From Alnus glutinosa (taxonomy: Eukaryota; Streptophyta; Magnoliopsida; Fagales; Betulaceae), in the NCBI RefSeq assembly GCF_958979055.1, contig NC_084888.1:30866804-30930803 (forward strand): DNA of 64,000 bases. The letters are read 5' to 3'. The notes beneath the pieces are model-generated. The model was not told the DNA's origin. It ran no database searches and saw only the letters and a program-made list of their open reading frames with translations. This document shows, piece after piece, positions 1 to 10,310 of the stretch (positions within the stretch are counted from its first letter, which is position 1; each line of letters starts with the position of its first letter). The position numbers and the translations under genes were made by a program.

Positions 1-960
1 TGTTTCAATTTTTCTACAATCTTGTATCTCTTATAACTGTACAAGGAATTACTCATGTTATTATTAGAAGTAGGTGAGACAATGGGTTATGGTTGATCAA
101 TTTAATTTTATTAGGCAGGTTTATCCAAAAATATGGAACATACAAGATAGCAGGAATGTTTGTGACCTATGGATCATATTCTTTATGCAGGAAAGTGACA
201 AGTTTGGTTACTAAAATTGACCTCTTGTTGGTCACCCGAATAGAGCATACATCATGAATAGTTTTTAACAAAAAGAGTGTGAAAGAGTTTTTTATCTCTT
301 TGAACACCTTAATAAACACAATATACTATTCTCATAAACCAATAAATGAAAAAAAAAAAAAAAAACAAAAAAAAAAAAAAAAACAAAAAACAATAAACAA
401 AAAAAATTGAAAACAAAAAAATATATCGAAACGCCAAACAGTTTTCTTTTTTCTTCTTAAGTGAAAACTGTTTTGAAAACAATTGTCCAAACGTCTTAGG
501 CATTGTTTTATGTTTTCGAAAACAGTTTACCAAACACTTTTTTAATGAAAAAACAATAAAAAATAATTTTTTATTTTTGTTCTCGAAAACAATTCTCAAA
601 AACAAAAACAGAAACCGGTTTGCCAAACCTCCTTTTAGTGGTTCCCTTTCTAATTTCCGTTGTTTAAGAGAGTGATTCACTAAGTCTTAATCACCAGGAG
701 GGTTTCCCTGCTAGCGACTTGTGTCCCACACTGGGTGTTTGCTGGAGCGTCTGGGCTTGCGAGCTCTTGGGCAGCCCTGAAGTTGTGCTTGGGCTGGTTG
801 GTTACTGGGCCAGTGGGAAAAGTAAGCATCCATTCACTTGGACTACTTGTGTAGGCTAATGAAAATTAAGTTGATGATCATAAACATCAATTTCACTAGT
901 CCTCCATTCCTTGGGCTACTTGTGTAGGCCAACAAAAATTAAGTAGAAGATAGTAAGCAT
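1..960. other. AT-rich intergenic DNA, no gene recognised
   Basis: No supportable gene. Positions 345-420 are A-rich low-complexity sequence that opens spurious Lys/Phe-rich frames. From 430 to 640 a motif of the type TTTTCGAAAACAGTTT recurs in both orientations (for example 465-480 and 510-535), which looks like a decayed small repeat or foldback. Positions 700-830 are more GC-balanced but show no motif I know. Two similar stretches around 836-870 and 905-945 (GGGCTACTTGTGTAGGC and a near copy) form a short degenerate direct repeat. Confidence 0.6.
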
Positions 961-1165
961 CAATTCCAGCTGTGATTATTGATTGTGTCAGGGACGATAT
1001 TAAATATCTAGTGGCCAAAGATATATTGTCAATTCCCGTTATAAGTTCGGAGTCCACATTTGGTGCTGAGGGAAGGATTATTGATCTTCATTGAGCTTTA
1101 ATTTTTATTATGCAGGCTAATTGGGTCTGATCATCATTAGAAGGGCTTAAAAAGAAGTTTACGAT
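960..1165 (+). pseudogene. hAT transposase C-terminal dimerisation domain relic
   Basis: From 1011 one frame reads VAKDILSIPVISSESTFGAEGRIID and is then stopped by TGA at about 1092. This matches the signature of the hAT (Ac/Tam3) C-terminal dimerisation domain, in which a 'DILAIP..SVASESAFS..GR' block precedes a conserved Trp segment. A Trp-containing remnant (ANWV, stop, SSLEGLKK) follows at about 1120-1160 after a possible short intron ending in CAG. The rest of the transposase and the terminal inverted repeats are not visible. It is a dead fragment. Confidence 0.7.
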
Positions 1166-2340
1166 GAGTTTTACTTTTGTCTAATGGTAATTGTTATTTC
1201 CTTTGTATTTTCAAAGTAATAATTATTCCATCTTCTTCTTATATATATATATATATTAGAAAGATGATCAAATTGAGGTGGAGATATTTTTATCGTGGCA
1301 CAGTAGGGGCTAATTAATTATTATTGTTATTTACATTTACAAAGTTTTAGGAGCGTTGTAATATAATTGTATATTTTGTATTGGAGATTTTGTTCGGCAA
1401 TATTATTTTGTTGAAGACACGAGGTAATGTACGATTTCTTATTTTATGATTAAAAATTAAATTTTGTGTTATTATCAAATCTTCCTTAACATTTTTACTA
1501 AGTAAAGAGAATTTGAGTAAATAATGTAATAGAGTAAAATTAACTTAATATTTGTTACTGTGTTTTTAGGTTTTATTTAAGAGAATTTGAAGTTTTAGGC
1601 CTTTGAAATTGCTGGTTTAACCACATAAATATTAAATAGTAACAAATATAAACAAGAATTAAGTTGTTGAGCCGATTTATTTGACGTTGCTGGTTTAACT
1701 AGCCTCGCGACATGAAGCCCAATTTAATGTTTTTGCAATTTTATTTGATTGTATTGTATTTGTATTAATTTGATTTGTAATAGTATTTCATTGTATACTT
1801 GTATTTTTTTTTTTTTTTTAAAAAAAAAAATGATTTGTAAGTTTAGTTGATTTTAATTGTATAGATTTGTTTTGTAATTGTATTTGAAGGAATTAATTAA
1901 TAAAAAAAAATTAACAATTGTATTAGGAGAAATTAATTAATAAAAATTGTTAAATTTTTGTATTTAATTTTTAATCTTATATTTTTAAACGTAAATAAAA
2001 AAATTAAATAATCTTACTCGAGCCGGGCCGAGTACTCGAGTTCAAGCTTGGCTAATAGGTGAGTTCAAGGTCGAGCTCGCATAAGGTTTACCACTTGGAG
2101 AGCCGAGCTCAAGCCCAATTTTTCTGCTCGTCACAAGCTTGAGCTCGAGTAAATTGTAAACGAGCCAAACTCGAAAATGCACTATTCGTCCAAGGCTTAC
2201 TCGTCTAAGGCCCTAGTTTATATACCCTTTTTATATAGCTTTTAGATTTAGATTTTAAGAATATTTTTATTTATTTTTTATTTTTAAAAAAATGCCTATA
2301 GGTTTAGTAATGATTATCCATAAACGAAGAAAAAAGGAGA
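1166..2340. other. AT-rich DNA with a GAGCTCGAG-rich repeat fragment
   Basis: No gene seen. Positions 1230-1256 hold a short (TA)n and 1807-1830 a T/A foldback. Positions 2015-2210 stand out because they are GC-richer and packed with alternating CTCGAG, GAGCTC and CAAGCTTG words. Such blocks are common in dispersed plant repeats. I could not define ends or a family. Confidence 0.55.
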
Positions 2341-2629
2341 CAAAAAAAAGAAAAAAGAAAAAAGAATTCTGACCCGTACTCCAACAGTCAACCATCATAG
2401 AAGGTAATAGAGTTCTATAAAAAAAATGTAAGTGTGGTGGCGGGAGTCTACAATATAAATATGGATAATTGCACCATTGGTCTCTGTAGTATGTCATAAT
2501 TATTTTTCACTCCCTATGGTTTAAAAAGTGCATGGGAGATCCTTGTGGTATGCAATAATTACAAATCGATCCCTGACGTCAAATTCTGTTAAATTTTTTA
2601 ACATATCCCGTCAAATGCCACGTCAGCGC

Positions 2630-2635
2630 CACGTG
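2630..2635. promoter_or_regulatory. G-box (CACGTG) inside the MULE-type element
   Basis: A palindromic CACGTG within CGCCACGTGTCG, next to CACGTCAGC. Related ACGT words recur in the other arm (ATACGTGTCGCTGACGTGTAG, about 3012-3034, in parts). Known plant bZIP/bHLH factors bind such cores. Whether these sites act on the promoter about 560 bp downstream is inference only. Confidence 0.4.
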
Positions 2636-3190
2636 TCGTTATCTTATTGGTGACACGTAGCGCTGACATGTCCAATCTTAATAAAATAATATAAATTTAT
2701 TAAAAAATAAATAAAAATACTTATTTTTAAAAAAAATTAAAATTCAAAAAAACAAAAAAAAAAAATGGGGGCAAAGGGTGGCCAGGCCACCCCCAGAGGC
2801 CGCCCGGGGTGGCGCACGGCCACCCCTGGCGGCCTCTGGGGGTGGCGCGCGGCCAACCCCATTGGCTGGGGGTGGCTGGGCCACCCCAAGCCTGCCCTTT
2901 TTTCTTTTGTTTTTTTGGTTTTTGTTTTTGTTTTTGTTTTTTTTTTTTTTTTTAAAAAAAATAAGTTTATTTATTTATTTTTTGATAAATTTATATTTTT
3001 TTTATTAAGATGGCGATACGTGTCGCTGACGTGTAGGGCTAACAGATTCCATCAAAATTGTGGACGGAAAATCGACCAATGAGTAAAACGTAATTATTGC
3101 ATACCACAGGGATCTCTCATGAACTTTTTAAATCATAGGGAGTGAAAAATAATTATGGTATACCACAAGAATCAACAGTGCAAATATCCC

Positions 3191-3199
3191 ATATAAATA
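3191..3199 (+). promoter_or_regulatory. TATA box (ATATAAATA) of tandem unit 1
   Basis: This word lies about 25-35 bp upstream of the conserved CT-rich block TTTCTCACTACTCTCTT (from about 3213), which begins the duplicated 5' exon. The same arrangement occurs in unit 2 (TATAAATA at 5182-5189, block from about 5205). It is also the right-hand target-site duplication of the upstream MULE-type element, so the insertion copied the TATA box and left one copy in place on the gene side. Confidence 0.55.
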
Positions 3200-3212
3200 A
3201 ACTAAACCTCAA

Positions 3213-5057
3213 TTTCTCACTACTCTCTTAAAAACTATTCATAAAAACCATTCTCGTTCTCTGTATCTCTCTTCTATCGTTCGGCTGCGGGTTCATCGAT
3301 TTCTCCGGCACTCTCTCAGGTTCGCTTCTTGAACGCATATCGCACCGTGTTTTTATGACCTTGATGGTGATGATGATAAATTAAATTTAATCATTTAATT
3401 AATACTTTAATAGAATCATCATCAGAGTGTGTGTGAAGATTTTTAAACTGTGGCAATATATCAACGAGGGAATTTCGTTGTAGAACTGGTATGGGGGACA
3501 TTGGAGGTCTCAGGATTGCTTGTTTCAGTTATCTTCAAATTTGTTTTCTATTCATAAATCTCTAGAATTTGCGGGAGAAAAAATTTGCTTTAAAAAGTAA
3601 TACTAATCTTTTTTTGAGATCCTATTCCACTGGATTCCAACCGAGGACCCGGAATGTAACTATTCACATGTTCCATCATAAATAGAGCAAGATTAAGAGT
3701 AGTTCTAAAAACTACATTTTTATCTAACAACTATCTCACAATACTAACGTTCTAACCAACCATTGAATTAACCATTATAAAAAATAAAAAATCAAAGATT
3801 GATTGAGATTGTCACATCAGCATTATAGAATAAAAATGTTGTATATAGCATTACTCTTGAAATCTAGGTATTAACATTTTTGACCATTAAAAAAGATAGA
3901 AGTTTGGTGACTCTTATTTCTCGAGTAAAATTTGAAAAAAAACACACACACACACACACACACACATTCCAAACTTTAAATACAAAATATTCAAAATTAC
4001 TTTCACTTTTATGTCACATCAAAATACTATTCTTTTTTTTTTTTTTAAAAAAAAACCAAATCTAAAAAAATATTAACAAACACACCTTACTATCTTTACA
4101 GAAGTGAAGATTCATTTTTGTTTGTCGGTTTGTTCTTCGTTTTGCTATAAAAGAGCAACAACAATCATTTGCTGCAAGGCATCCAATTAAGTATTGTTTC
4201 AAATTCAGTATGGTGTAAGAGTGTCATTTAATATTGATTTTTTAGGTGTGTACATCTTTTTCTTTTTTTTTTTCTTCCTTAATTTGTGGCAGAGTTGTGT
4301 AAATCATACGTACCGGCCGGATCCCATTGAATATATGAAAGTGAGATACACATTGTAAAAATTGGAAATTATTCAGGAAATACTTACAATGATATATCAC
4401 ATTTTATTTTATTTTTTGGCTAAAAATATAGTATCTAATATTACTCTATATGTAAATATATATTATGAAGTTTGGTAGTGTTAAAATTAGGCTTAAATTA
4501 ATTTAGTTTATATGCAAATTGGGATGAATAACACTCTTTCAATTTCTTTTATTTATTTTTTCTTTGTTAAGAGATTGTAGTTAAAGTAAGTCAGTTTTTA
4601 CAATCATCTGTCTTTTTTATTAATCTTGATTCCCAATAAAATTTCAATGCCACGTTTCACAAAGATCATTGCATATAAGTGAAGTTAAGAGGAGAACTTT
4701 TTACATGATTCCCCCACAAAATCTCAATGCCATGCAAAGATCATTACATCTAAGTGAATAACATGAATAAAATTTGTTGACATTGATGATGGCGGTGGAA
4801 TGAAAATGGAGATACAAAATCCTTGTCGGCATGGGGTAGGGAAGCAGATGGCTATGCTCAAGCAGGTATTGAACCCGACAGAGCTCAACGTCAACGATAC
4901 CAACCAGAGCTTGGAGTCAGTAAGAAATAGAGTCCAACAAGCTTACCAAAAGGTAGGAGACGAAAAGAAAAGAAAGGCCATCCAAGTAATTGCTTTCCAA
5001 CCTATACCTAAGCAAGGGAAACTTCCCAAAACCAAAAGATTGGCGAAGAAGCCTTAA
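3213..5057 (+). CDS. Tandem unit 1: 5' exon, intron and ORF of an unrecognised family (probably decayed)
   Basis: The unit starts with a 5' exon (about 3213-3319) ending CTCTCTCAG before GTTCGCTTC, a plausible splice donor. After a repeat-filled intron the ORF runs from 4800 to 5057 (85 aa; open from 4767). It has MEIQNPCRHGVGKQM, LKQVLNPT, NQSLESVRNRVQQAYQKV, then KRKAIQVIAFQPIPKQGKL. It is Gln/Lys-rich and probably helical, with no signal peptide or membrane segment. I do not recognise the family. Compared with unit 2 it has lost the likely splice acceptor (TTGTTG where unit 2 has TTGCAG) and ends early (CCT TAA where unit 2 has CCT TGG), just before a poly(A) stretch, so it is probably a pseudogene copy. 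Confidence 0.4.
3695..3858. mobile_element. Small TIR MITE, copy in unit 1
   Basis: About 164 bp bounded by imperfect inverted ends AAGAGTAGTTCTAAAAACT and (reverse complement of the right end) AAGAGTAATGCTATATAC. The interior contains ACATTTTTATCTAACAAC and its partner GAATAAAAATGTTG. Equivalent copies sit at 6188-6357 and 9561-9713 in the other units, so it was present before the tandem duplication. Confidence 0.6.
3943..3966. repeat. (CA)n microsatellite
   Basis: A run of about 12 CA units inside unit 1, with shorter homologous runs in unit 2 (about 6440-6456) and unit 3 (about 9798-9806). Confidence 0.85.
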
Positions 5058-5181
5058 ACAAAGAAAGAAGGGAAAAAAAAAAAAAAAAATCAAATTTTGA
5101 GTCGTACTCCAACAGTCAGCCGTCATAGAATGTAAATAGAGTTCTATAAATAAAAGTAAGTGTAGTGGTGGGAGTCTACAG

Positions 5182-5189
5182 TATAAATA
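5182..5189 (+). promoter_or_regulatory. TATA box (TATAAATA) of tandem unit 2
   Basis: TATAAATA about 25-30 bp upstream of the conserved 5' exon block that starts near 5205. This is the uninterrupted counterpart of the site occupied by the MULE-type element in unit 1. The upstream 90 bp (5096-5181, GTCGTACTCCAACAGTC...) match 2370-2452, the sequence just upstream of that element. Confidence 0.5.
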
Positions 5190-5204
5190 AACTAAACATC
5201 CATT

Positions 5205-8200
5205 TCTCACTACTCTCTTCACAACCATTCATAGAAATGATTCTCGTTCTCTATTTCTCTCTCTGATCGTTCGGCCGTGGGTTCATCAATTTCTCCGGCA
5301 CTCTCTCAGGTTCACTTCTTGAACGCATATCGCACCGTGTTTTTATGACCTTGATGGTGATGATGATCAACTCAGAGATCTTTGCTTCTCGATTTTGTTA
5401 TTTTCACTGGTGGAGGATTTTGGGGATTCTTTTTACGTTCGCTTTTGTTATTTTTTGTATTGGGATTAGGTTTTAGAGTTTATTGAGTAAGAGATAAGGG
5501 ATTGGAGAATTGGTTTTATTTTTGCTTTATGTGTTTTCATCACCATGATTCTTGAAAACGGAATCCAATTCTCATTGGATGGATTTCAAGCTTATTGGAT
5601 TCTTTAATTTCTTTCTTGAAGAGAATATCTAGGTTTATTCAAGAAACAATGAAATTGTTGGAGTTTGGAAATTCAGGGAATCACTTGTTGAATTGTTGAT
5701 AAGGGATAAGATTTTTTATGGGTTTTCATCACCATACGTAATACTAGAAGGTTTTCCCACTCTTGATGATCAAAATCTGAGTTCAAACTTGGGATTTTTG
5801 GATCTAATACCATATTAAATTATCAATTGTCTCAAAAGCTTAAACTAATAAAAAAAATAGTAAAATTAATAATTTAATTAATACTTTAACAAAAACATTA
5901 TCGGTGTGTGTTTGAAGATTATGAAACTTTGGCTATAACCTTTATACAAAATGTGATGTAGCATCGCAAGCATTTCCTTGTAGAGCTGGCATGGGGAACA
6001 TTGTAGGTCTTGGGTTTGGTTATCGGCATATGTGTTTTTTCTATTCATAAATCTCAAGAATTTAAGAGAGAAAAGAATTGCTTTAAAAAGTAATACTTAT
6101 CTTTTTTTAAGATCCTATTCGATTGGATTCCAATTGAGGAGCCGAAATGCAACTATTCACATGTTCGATCATAAGTAGAGCATGATTAAGAGTAGTGCTA
6201 AAAATACATTTTTATCCAATAACTATCTCACAATACTAACGTTCTAACCAACACTTGAATTAGCCATTATTAAAAAAAAAAAAAAAAAATCAAAGATTGA
6301 TTGCGACCGTCACATCAGCATTATAGCATAAAAATTTTGTATATAGCATTACTCCTTTTGAAATCTAGGTAATCACATTTTTGACCATTAAAAAAAATGG
6401 AGATTTGGAGCCTCTTATTTCTCTTGAATAAAATTTGAAACACACACACACACACATATTTCAATATTATAGCTACCCACTTTTACTATTCCATTTAAAT
6501 ATTTAGTTTCATAGATATCTTTATTATCTGTTTGAGAGGAAAAAGAATGTTAGAGATTTCCTAATGCTTCTTTTCATATAATTCAAATGAAATAGATGAT
6601 TTCATATGCCTCTTAGATGGATTGATGATCAAAATAGATCAATGAAGAGAATTTTGAGCTGATGGCTGCCATAGCAAGAAGGATTTCGTTCGATAGAAAT
6701 ATCTTAGTAGTTGGGAGCAAACTCATGCACCCTGGCCTTTGGGTTAGTAACAGAAGTCCTCGCATAAATTGTGTTGGTCCCGTCCCCATTGACTGGCAAT
6801 TTCATGGAAAACTCACTAGTTTTAAGAGCATCACAGACCTTGCAGCAGCCGAGGCATTGGCTACATGGAAGGCGATCCAATTCTGCAATTCTCAGGGTGG
6901 AAGCATGTTTTATTTGAGGGGGACTCACAGTTGGTGGTAAAGGAGCTTAACAGTTCTACTGAAAGCTGGAGCTCTTTTGGCAATTTGATAGAGGATTCTA
7001 AGGCAACTCTTCTTAATTTTGATTCATTCATGGTTTAGCATGTTAGTCGAGTAGCAAATTCTGCTACTCATTGTTTGGCTAAAGTGGCTTTGTCTCTAAG
7101 GCTAGAACAGGTGTGGATGGAGGGATGTCCTCCTCCCATCCAAAGTATTGTACTTGCTGAGTAAGAGAATTCTCTTTGATTTATAAAATCATCATTATTC
7201 CTAAAAAAAAAAAAAAAAAAAAAGTATTAAGAATTTGATTTTCACATCATTTTTTTATTAACAAATTCATATGTTTAGAAACGGGAAGAAGAAGAAAAGA
7301 AAAGAAAAGAAAAGAAAAAACCACCAACCCCTATCTTCATTTAATACCCAAAATCATCTAATCTTTCAAGGGCTTTTTTTAAAAATAAAAATTAAAAAAA
7401 AATAGTAAAAAAAAAAGAGTGAAAATGAAACAAGAAGGGTGGAGAGAGAGAGGAAGAAAACAATATTTAAATAAAGTAGAAAGTGAAATAGATAGTGACA
7501 AACAAGAAAGAATCTTTACTTTTTATGACAAGAGCATATTTATTCTACTTTTGAATAAAGTAAAGTTTATTATTGTCGCTAGCAAGCAATCTTTGATTAT
7601 TCAAAAAATGCTTATAATGATATATCACATTTTATGTTTTTTTTTTCTTTGGCTGATAATATAGTAACTAACATTACTCTATATGTAAATATATACCATA
7701 AAGTTTGATAGTGTTAAAATCAGGCTTAAAGTAATTTAGTTTATATGCAAATTGGGATGAATAATACTCGTTCAATTTCTTTTATTTATTTTTTTCTTTG
7801 TTAAGAGATTGTAGTAAAAGTAAGCCAGTTTTTACAATCATCTATCTTTTTTATTAATCTTGATTTTCAATAAAATTTCAATGCCACATTTCACAAAGAT
7901 CATTGCATATAAGTGAACTTAAGAAGAGAACTTTTTACGTGATTCCCCCACAAAATTTCAATGCCACATTTCACAAAGATTATTACATCTAAGTGAATAT
8001 CAACATGAATAAAATTTGCAGACATTGACGATGGCGGTGGAATGAAAATGGAGATACAAAATCCTTGTCGGCATGGGGTAGGGAAGCAGATGGCTTTGCT
8101 TAAACAAGTATTGAACCCAACAGATCTCAACGTCAACAACACCAACCAGAGCTTGGAGTCAGTAAGAAGTAGGGTCCAACAAGCTTACCAAAAGGTTGAA

Positions 8201-8383
8201 AACGAAAAGAAAAGAAAGGTCATCCAAGTAATTGATTTCCAACCTATACCTAAGCAAGGGAAGCTTCCCGAAATCAAAAGATTGGCAAAGAAGCCTTGGT
8301 ATGGAGCACACTTGCAAAAGGCTAAGCTTGATTCATATCACTTGAAGTTTATGAGCAATTTGACCATGAATCTTATTATGTAA
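5205..8383 (+). CDS. Tandem unit 2: 5' exon, ~2.7-kb intron and 113-aa ORF of unrecognised family
   Basis: The 5' exon (about 5205-5309) ends CTCTCTCAG before GTTCACTTC. The putative second exon starts at 8022 after TTTGCAG and is open through the ATG at 8042 to the TAA at 8383 (113 aa from 8042; about 6 more residues, IDDGGG, if spliced). The protein is 80-90% identical to unit 1 by eye, with MEIQNPCRHGVGKQM, NQSLESVRSRVQQAYQKV and VIQVIDFQPIPKQGKLPEIK, followed by a C-terminal extension WYGAHLQK... that unit 1 lacks. There is no domain I can name; the composition suggests a basic, soluble helical protein. This is the only copy with a credible promoter, donor, acceptor and full-length frame. 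Coding status is uncertain. Confidence 0.4.
6188..6357. mobile_element. Small TIR MITE, copy in unit 2
   Basis: Homologue of the 3695-3858 MITE, with ends AAGAGTAGTGCTAAAAATAC and GTATATAGCATTACTCCTT. It lies in the long intron of unit 2 and has an expanded internal poly(A). Confidence 0.55.
6640..7164 (+). pseudogene. LINE (L1-type) C-terminal fragment with RNase-H-like (RVT_3) region
   Basis: The frame from 6662 reads MAAIARRISFDRN...GSKLMHP, which matches the linker that follows zf-RVT in plant L1 polyproteins (IARRIWFRRN...THP). It continues through AAAEALATWKAIQFC. After a frameshift near 6900 it continues as FEGDSQLVVKELNSS...FMV, a TAG stop, then HVSRVANSATHCLAKVAL and WMEGCPPPI. These are typical of the RNase-H-like domain of plant non-LTR elements. 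One frameshift and one stop make it dead. Shorter homologues at 9970-10075 and 11040-11080 show that it was carried within the tandem units. Confidence 0.7.
7200..8021. other. Intron/spacer of unit 2, AT-rich
   Basis: No separate gene. 7203-7223 is a poly(A) run, probably the tail of the LINE fragment. 7285-7320 is a GAAAA-type A-rich tract. From about 7600 to 8020 the sequence is homologous to 4380-4780 in unit 1 and to 12230-12700, including the GATTCCCCCACAAAATTTC word that is tandemly repeated at 12473-12690. Confidence 0.6.
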
Positions 8384-9150
8384 ATTTAACACTTAATATG
8401 TTAATTATACAAGGATTTTTTTTTTTTTTTTTTGTTAGGTCTCAATATCAAAATTCAAAAGATCACATTGTACTTCATGATGATGCTGGGGCGATGAGGA
8501 GGCTATTAATTATAAACCTCCTGGACTATGTTTCTCAATCCCTTTGGCATTGTTTGATATTTGAACTGGCTAGCAGATGATCAATTGTCATTTTGTTGTG
8601 ATAATTATAGACCAAAACAAACTTAGTGCATCTTTTTCAAATCCTTATTACTTGATTAATGTTAAAAACATATCTAACAGAACAGAGATTGGAAAAGTCT
8701 CTCTGGTGGCCGGTTTTGCTGTGTTGAATGTCTAGACACAACAACTCTTGCTGGTTAGGCTAGCCAATCTCTCTCTTTCCTGGTATTTGCAATTCTTAAT
8801 GAACAAAACAATGGCTGAAATTTGCTTTATTTGCATATTGGGGGAGCTGCTACTAAAGTTGAAGTTGGTGACACACTCCTGACTAGCTACCACATCTCTA
8901 CATCAGAGTTCAAGCTTGCCACTGACTCCAATTCAGTTGCTCGCTTTGTTATGTTGTGTTCTTTAGAGAAGAAACTTGTAAACTCATTAATGTTGATAGT
9001 GGAAGATTTAATTGGACTAGGTCTCGTGGTTTAATTTTTCCCTTCACACCGGAGGGTTTTCTACGTAAAAAAATATTGGTTTATTGCTTGTGGGTGGTTT
9101 AATTTATTTTTCTGCATCATTGGTGAGTTGATATTGAAATGCGATGTAAA
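8384..9150. other. Spacer after unit 2, no gene recognised
   Basis: Short open frames at 8398-8580 and 8822-9034 have no recognisable motif, and there is no splice logic to connect them. They may be 3' UTR or downstream sequence of unit 2. 8412-8432 is a poly(T) run. Confidence 0.45.
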
Positions 9151-9560
9151 AAACTATAGGGTCAGAGTTCAAATTCGAGACTTCTAACTCTGATACCATG
9201 TTAAATTATCAATTGTCCAAAAAACTTAAATTGATAAAAAAAAAAATAGCAAATTTAATTAATTCATTAACAGAAACATCATCAATGTGTGAGTGAGGAC
9301 TATTAAACTTTGGCTATAACCTAATAGAAAATGTGATATATCATCGTGAGCATTTCCTTCTACAACTGGTATGGGGGGACATAGGAGGTCTCAGTTATTG
9401 GCAAATGTGTTTTCTATTCATAAATCTCAAGAATTTAAGGGAGAAAAAAATTGCTTTAAAAAGTAATACTCATCTTTTTTTGAGATCCTATTTGATTGGA
9501 TTCCAATTGAGGAGTCGGAATGCAACTATTCACATGTTCGATCATAAATAGAGCATGATT

Positions 9561-9713
9561 AAGAGTAGTGTTAAAAATTACATTTTTATCTAACAACTAT
9601 CTCACAATACTAACGTTCTAACCAACCATTGAATCAACCATTATATTAGAAAATAAAAATTAAAAGAGTGAGTGAAATTATAGGATAAAAATGTTGTATA
9701 TAATATTACTCAT
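9561..9713. mobile_element. Small TIR MITE, copy in unit 3
   Basis: Third homologue of the MITE at 3695-3858, beginning AAGAGTAGTGTTAAAAATTAC and ending GTATATAATATTACTC. A further partial right-hand end occurs at 10734-10770. Confidence 0.5.
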
Positions 9714-10078
9714 TTCAAAATCTAGGTATTAAAACCATTAAAAAAGATGGGGGTTTGGTGCTTCTTATTTCTCTTGAGTAAAATTTGAAAAAAAAACACA
9801 CACACATTCCAATATTTTAGCTACCCACTTTTGCTATTTCATTTAAATATTCATTTCATGGATATCTTTATTATTTCTTTGAGAGGAAAGAGAATGTTAG
9901 AGAGTTTTTAATTTTTTTTTTTCATATTCAAATCAAATAGATGATTTCATATGCATCTTAGATGGACTGATGATCAAAATAGATGAGGAGGATTTTGAGC
10001 TGATGGCTATAATAGCAAGAAGTATTTCTTTCTGTAGGAATACCGTAGTAGCTGGGAGCGAACTCATGCACCCCTCTC

Positions 10079-10310
10079 GAACTACAAAAAAACCGGTATT
10101 TAGTGTCGTTTTTGGGCGAAAAAAATGGCACTATTCATTTAGCGCTGTTTTAATAGTGTCGCTTTGAAAACGGTGCTAAACATTAGGACGAGATTTCAGA
10201 TTAGCGTTGTTTAATGTTCAAACGGTGCTAATTAACGTTGTTTTTGTTCAAATGACACTAAATTTTTAATGTTGTTTGAACTCCTAAATGATGCTAATGT
10301 GAATAAAAAA
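10079..10310. mobile_element. CACTA-like terminus with subterminal repeats (partial)
   Basis: It starts ACTACAAAAAAACCGG, close to the CACTACAA(G/A)AAA ends of plant CACTA (En/Spm) elements. It continues with dense degenerate copies of words such as TAGTGTCG, GGTGCTAA and AACGTTGTTT in both orientations, as expected of CACTA subterminal arrays. It interrupts the LINE relic of unit 3 (CACCC then TCTCGAACTACAAAA). I could not find the opposite end; homology to the unit resumes at about 10734, so the insertion may be about 650 bp or may be only a fragment. Confidence 0.5.

Larger units (their letters stand above)
2453..3199. mobile_element. MULE-type non-autonomous TIR element with 9-bp TSD, inserted in a TATA box
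   Basis: The element runs 2462-3190. Long terminal inverted repeats can be read directly: 2463-2590 (GGATAATTGCACC..., AATTATTTTTCACTCCC...) match the reverse complement of about 3070-3190 over roughly 120 bp. The flanks carry the 9-bp direct repeat ATATAAATA at 2453-2461 and 3191-3199. A 9-bp duplication with long TIRs is the MULE (Mutator-like) hallmark. The core (2765-2900) is a GC-rich array of CCACCCC/GGGGTGG palindromes that opens spurious Pro/Arg/Gly frames; no transposase is present. The paralogous empty site at 5182-5189 has a single TATAAATA. Subterminal ACGT elements include a G-box CACGTG at 2630-2635. Confidence 0.85.

Noticed and set aside
309-680. 123-aa minus-strand frame
   Set aside because: Composition is Phe/Lys homopolymer from A/T runs and the gttttcgaaaac repeat; no domain.
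2765-3082. GC-rich plus-strand frames of 76 and 105 aa
   Set aside because: They lie inside the core of the MULE-type element and end in poly(T); Pro/Gly/Arg repeats reflect palindromic CCACCCC/GGGGTGG words.
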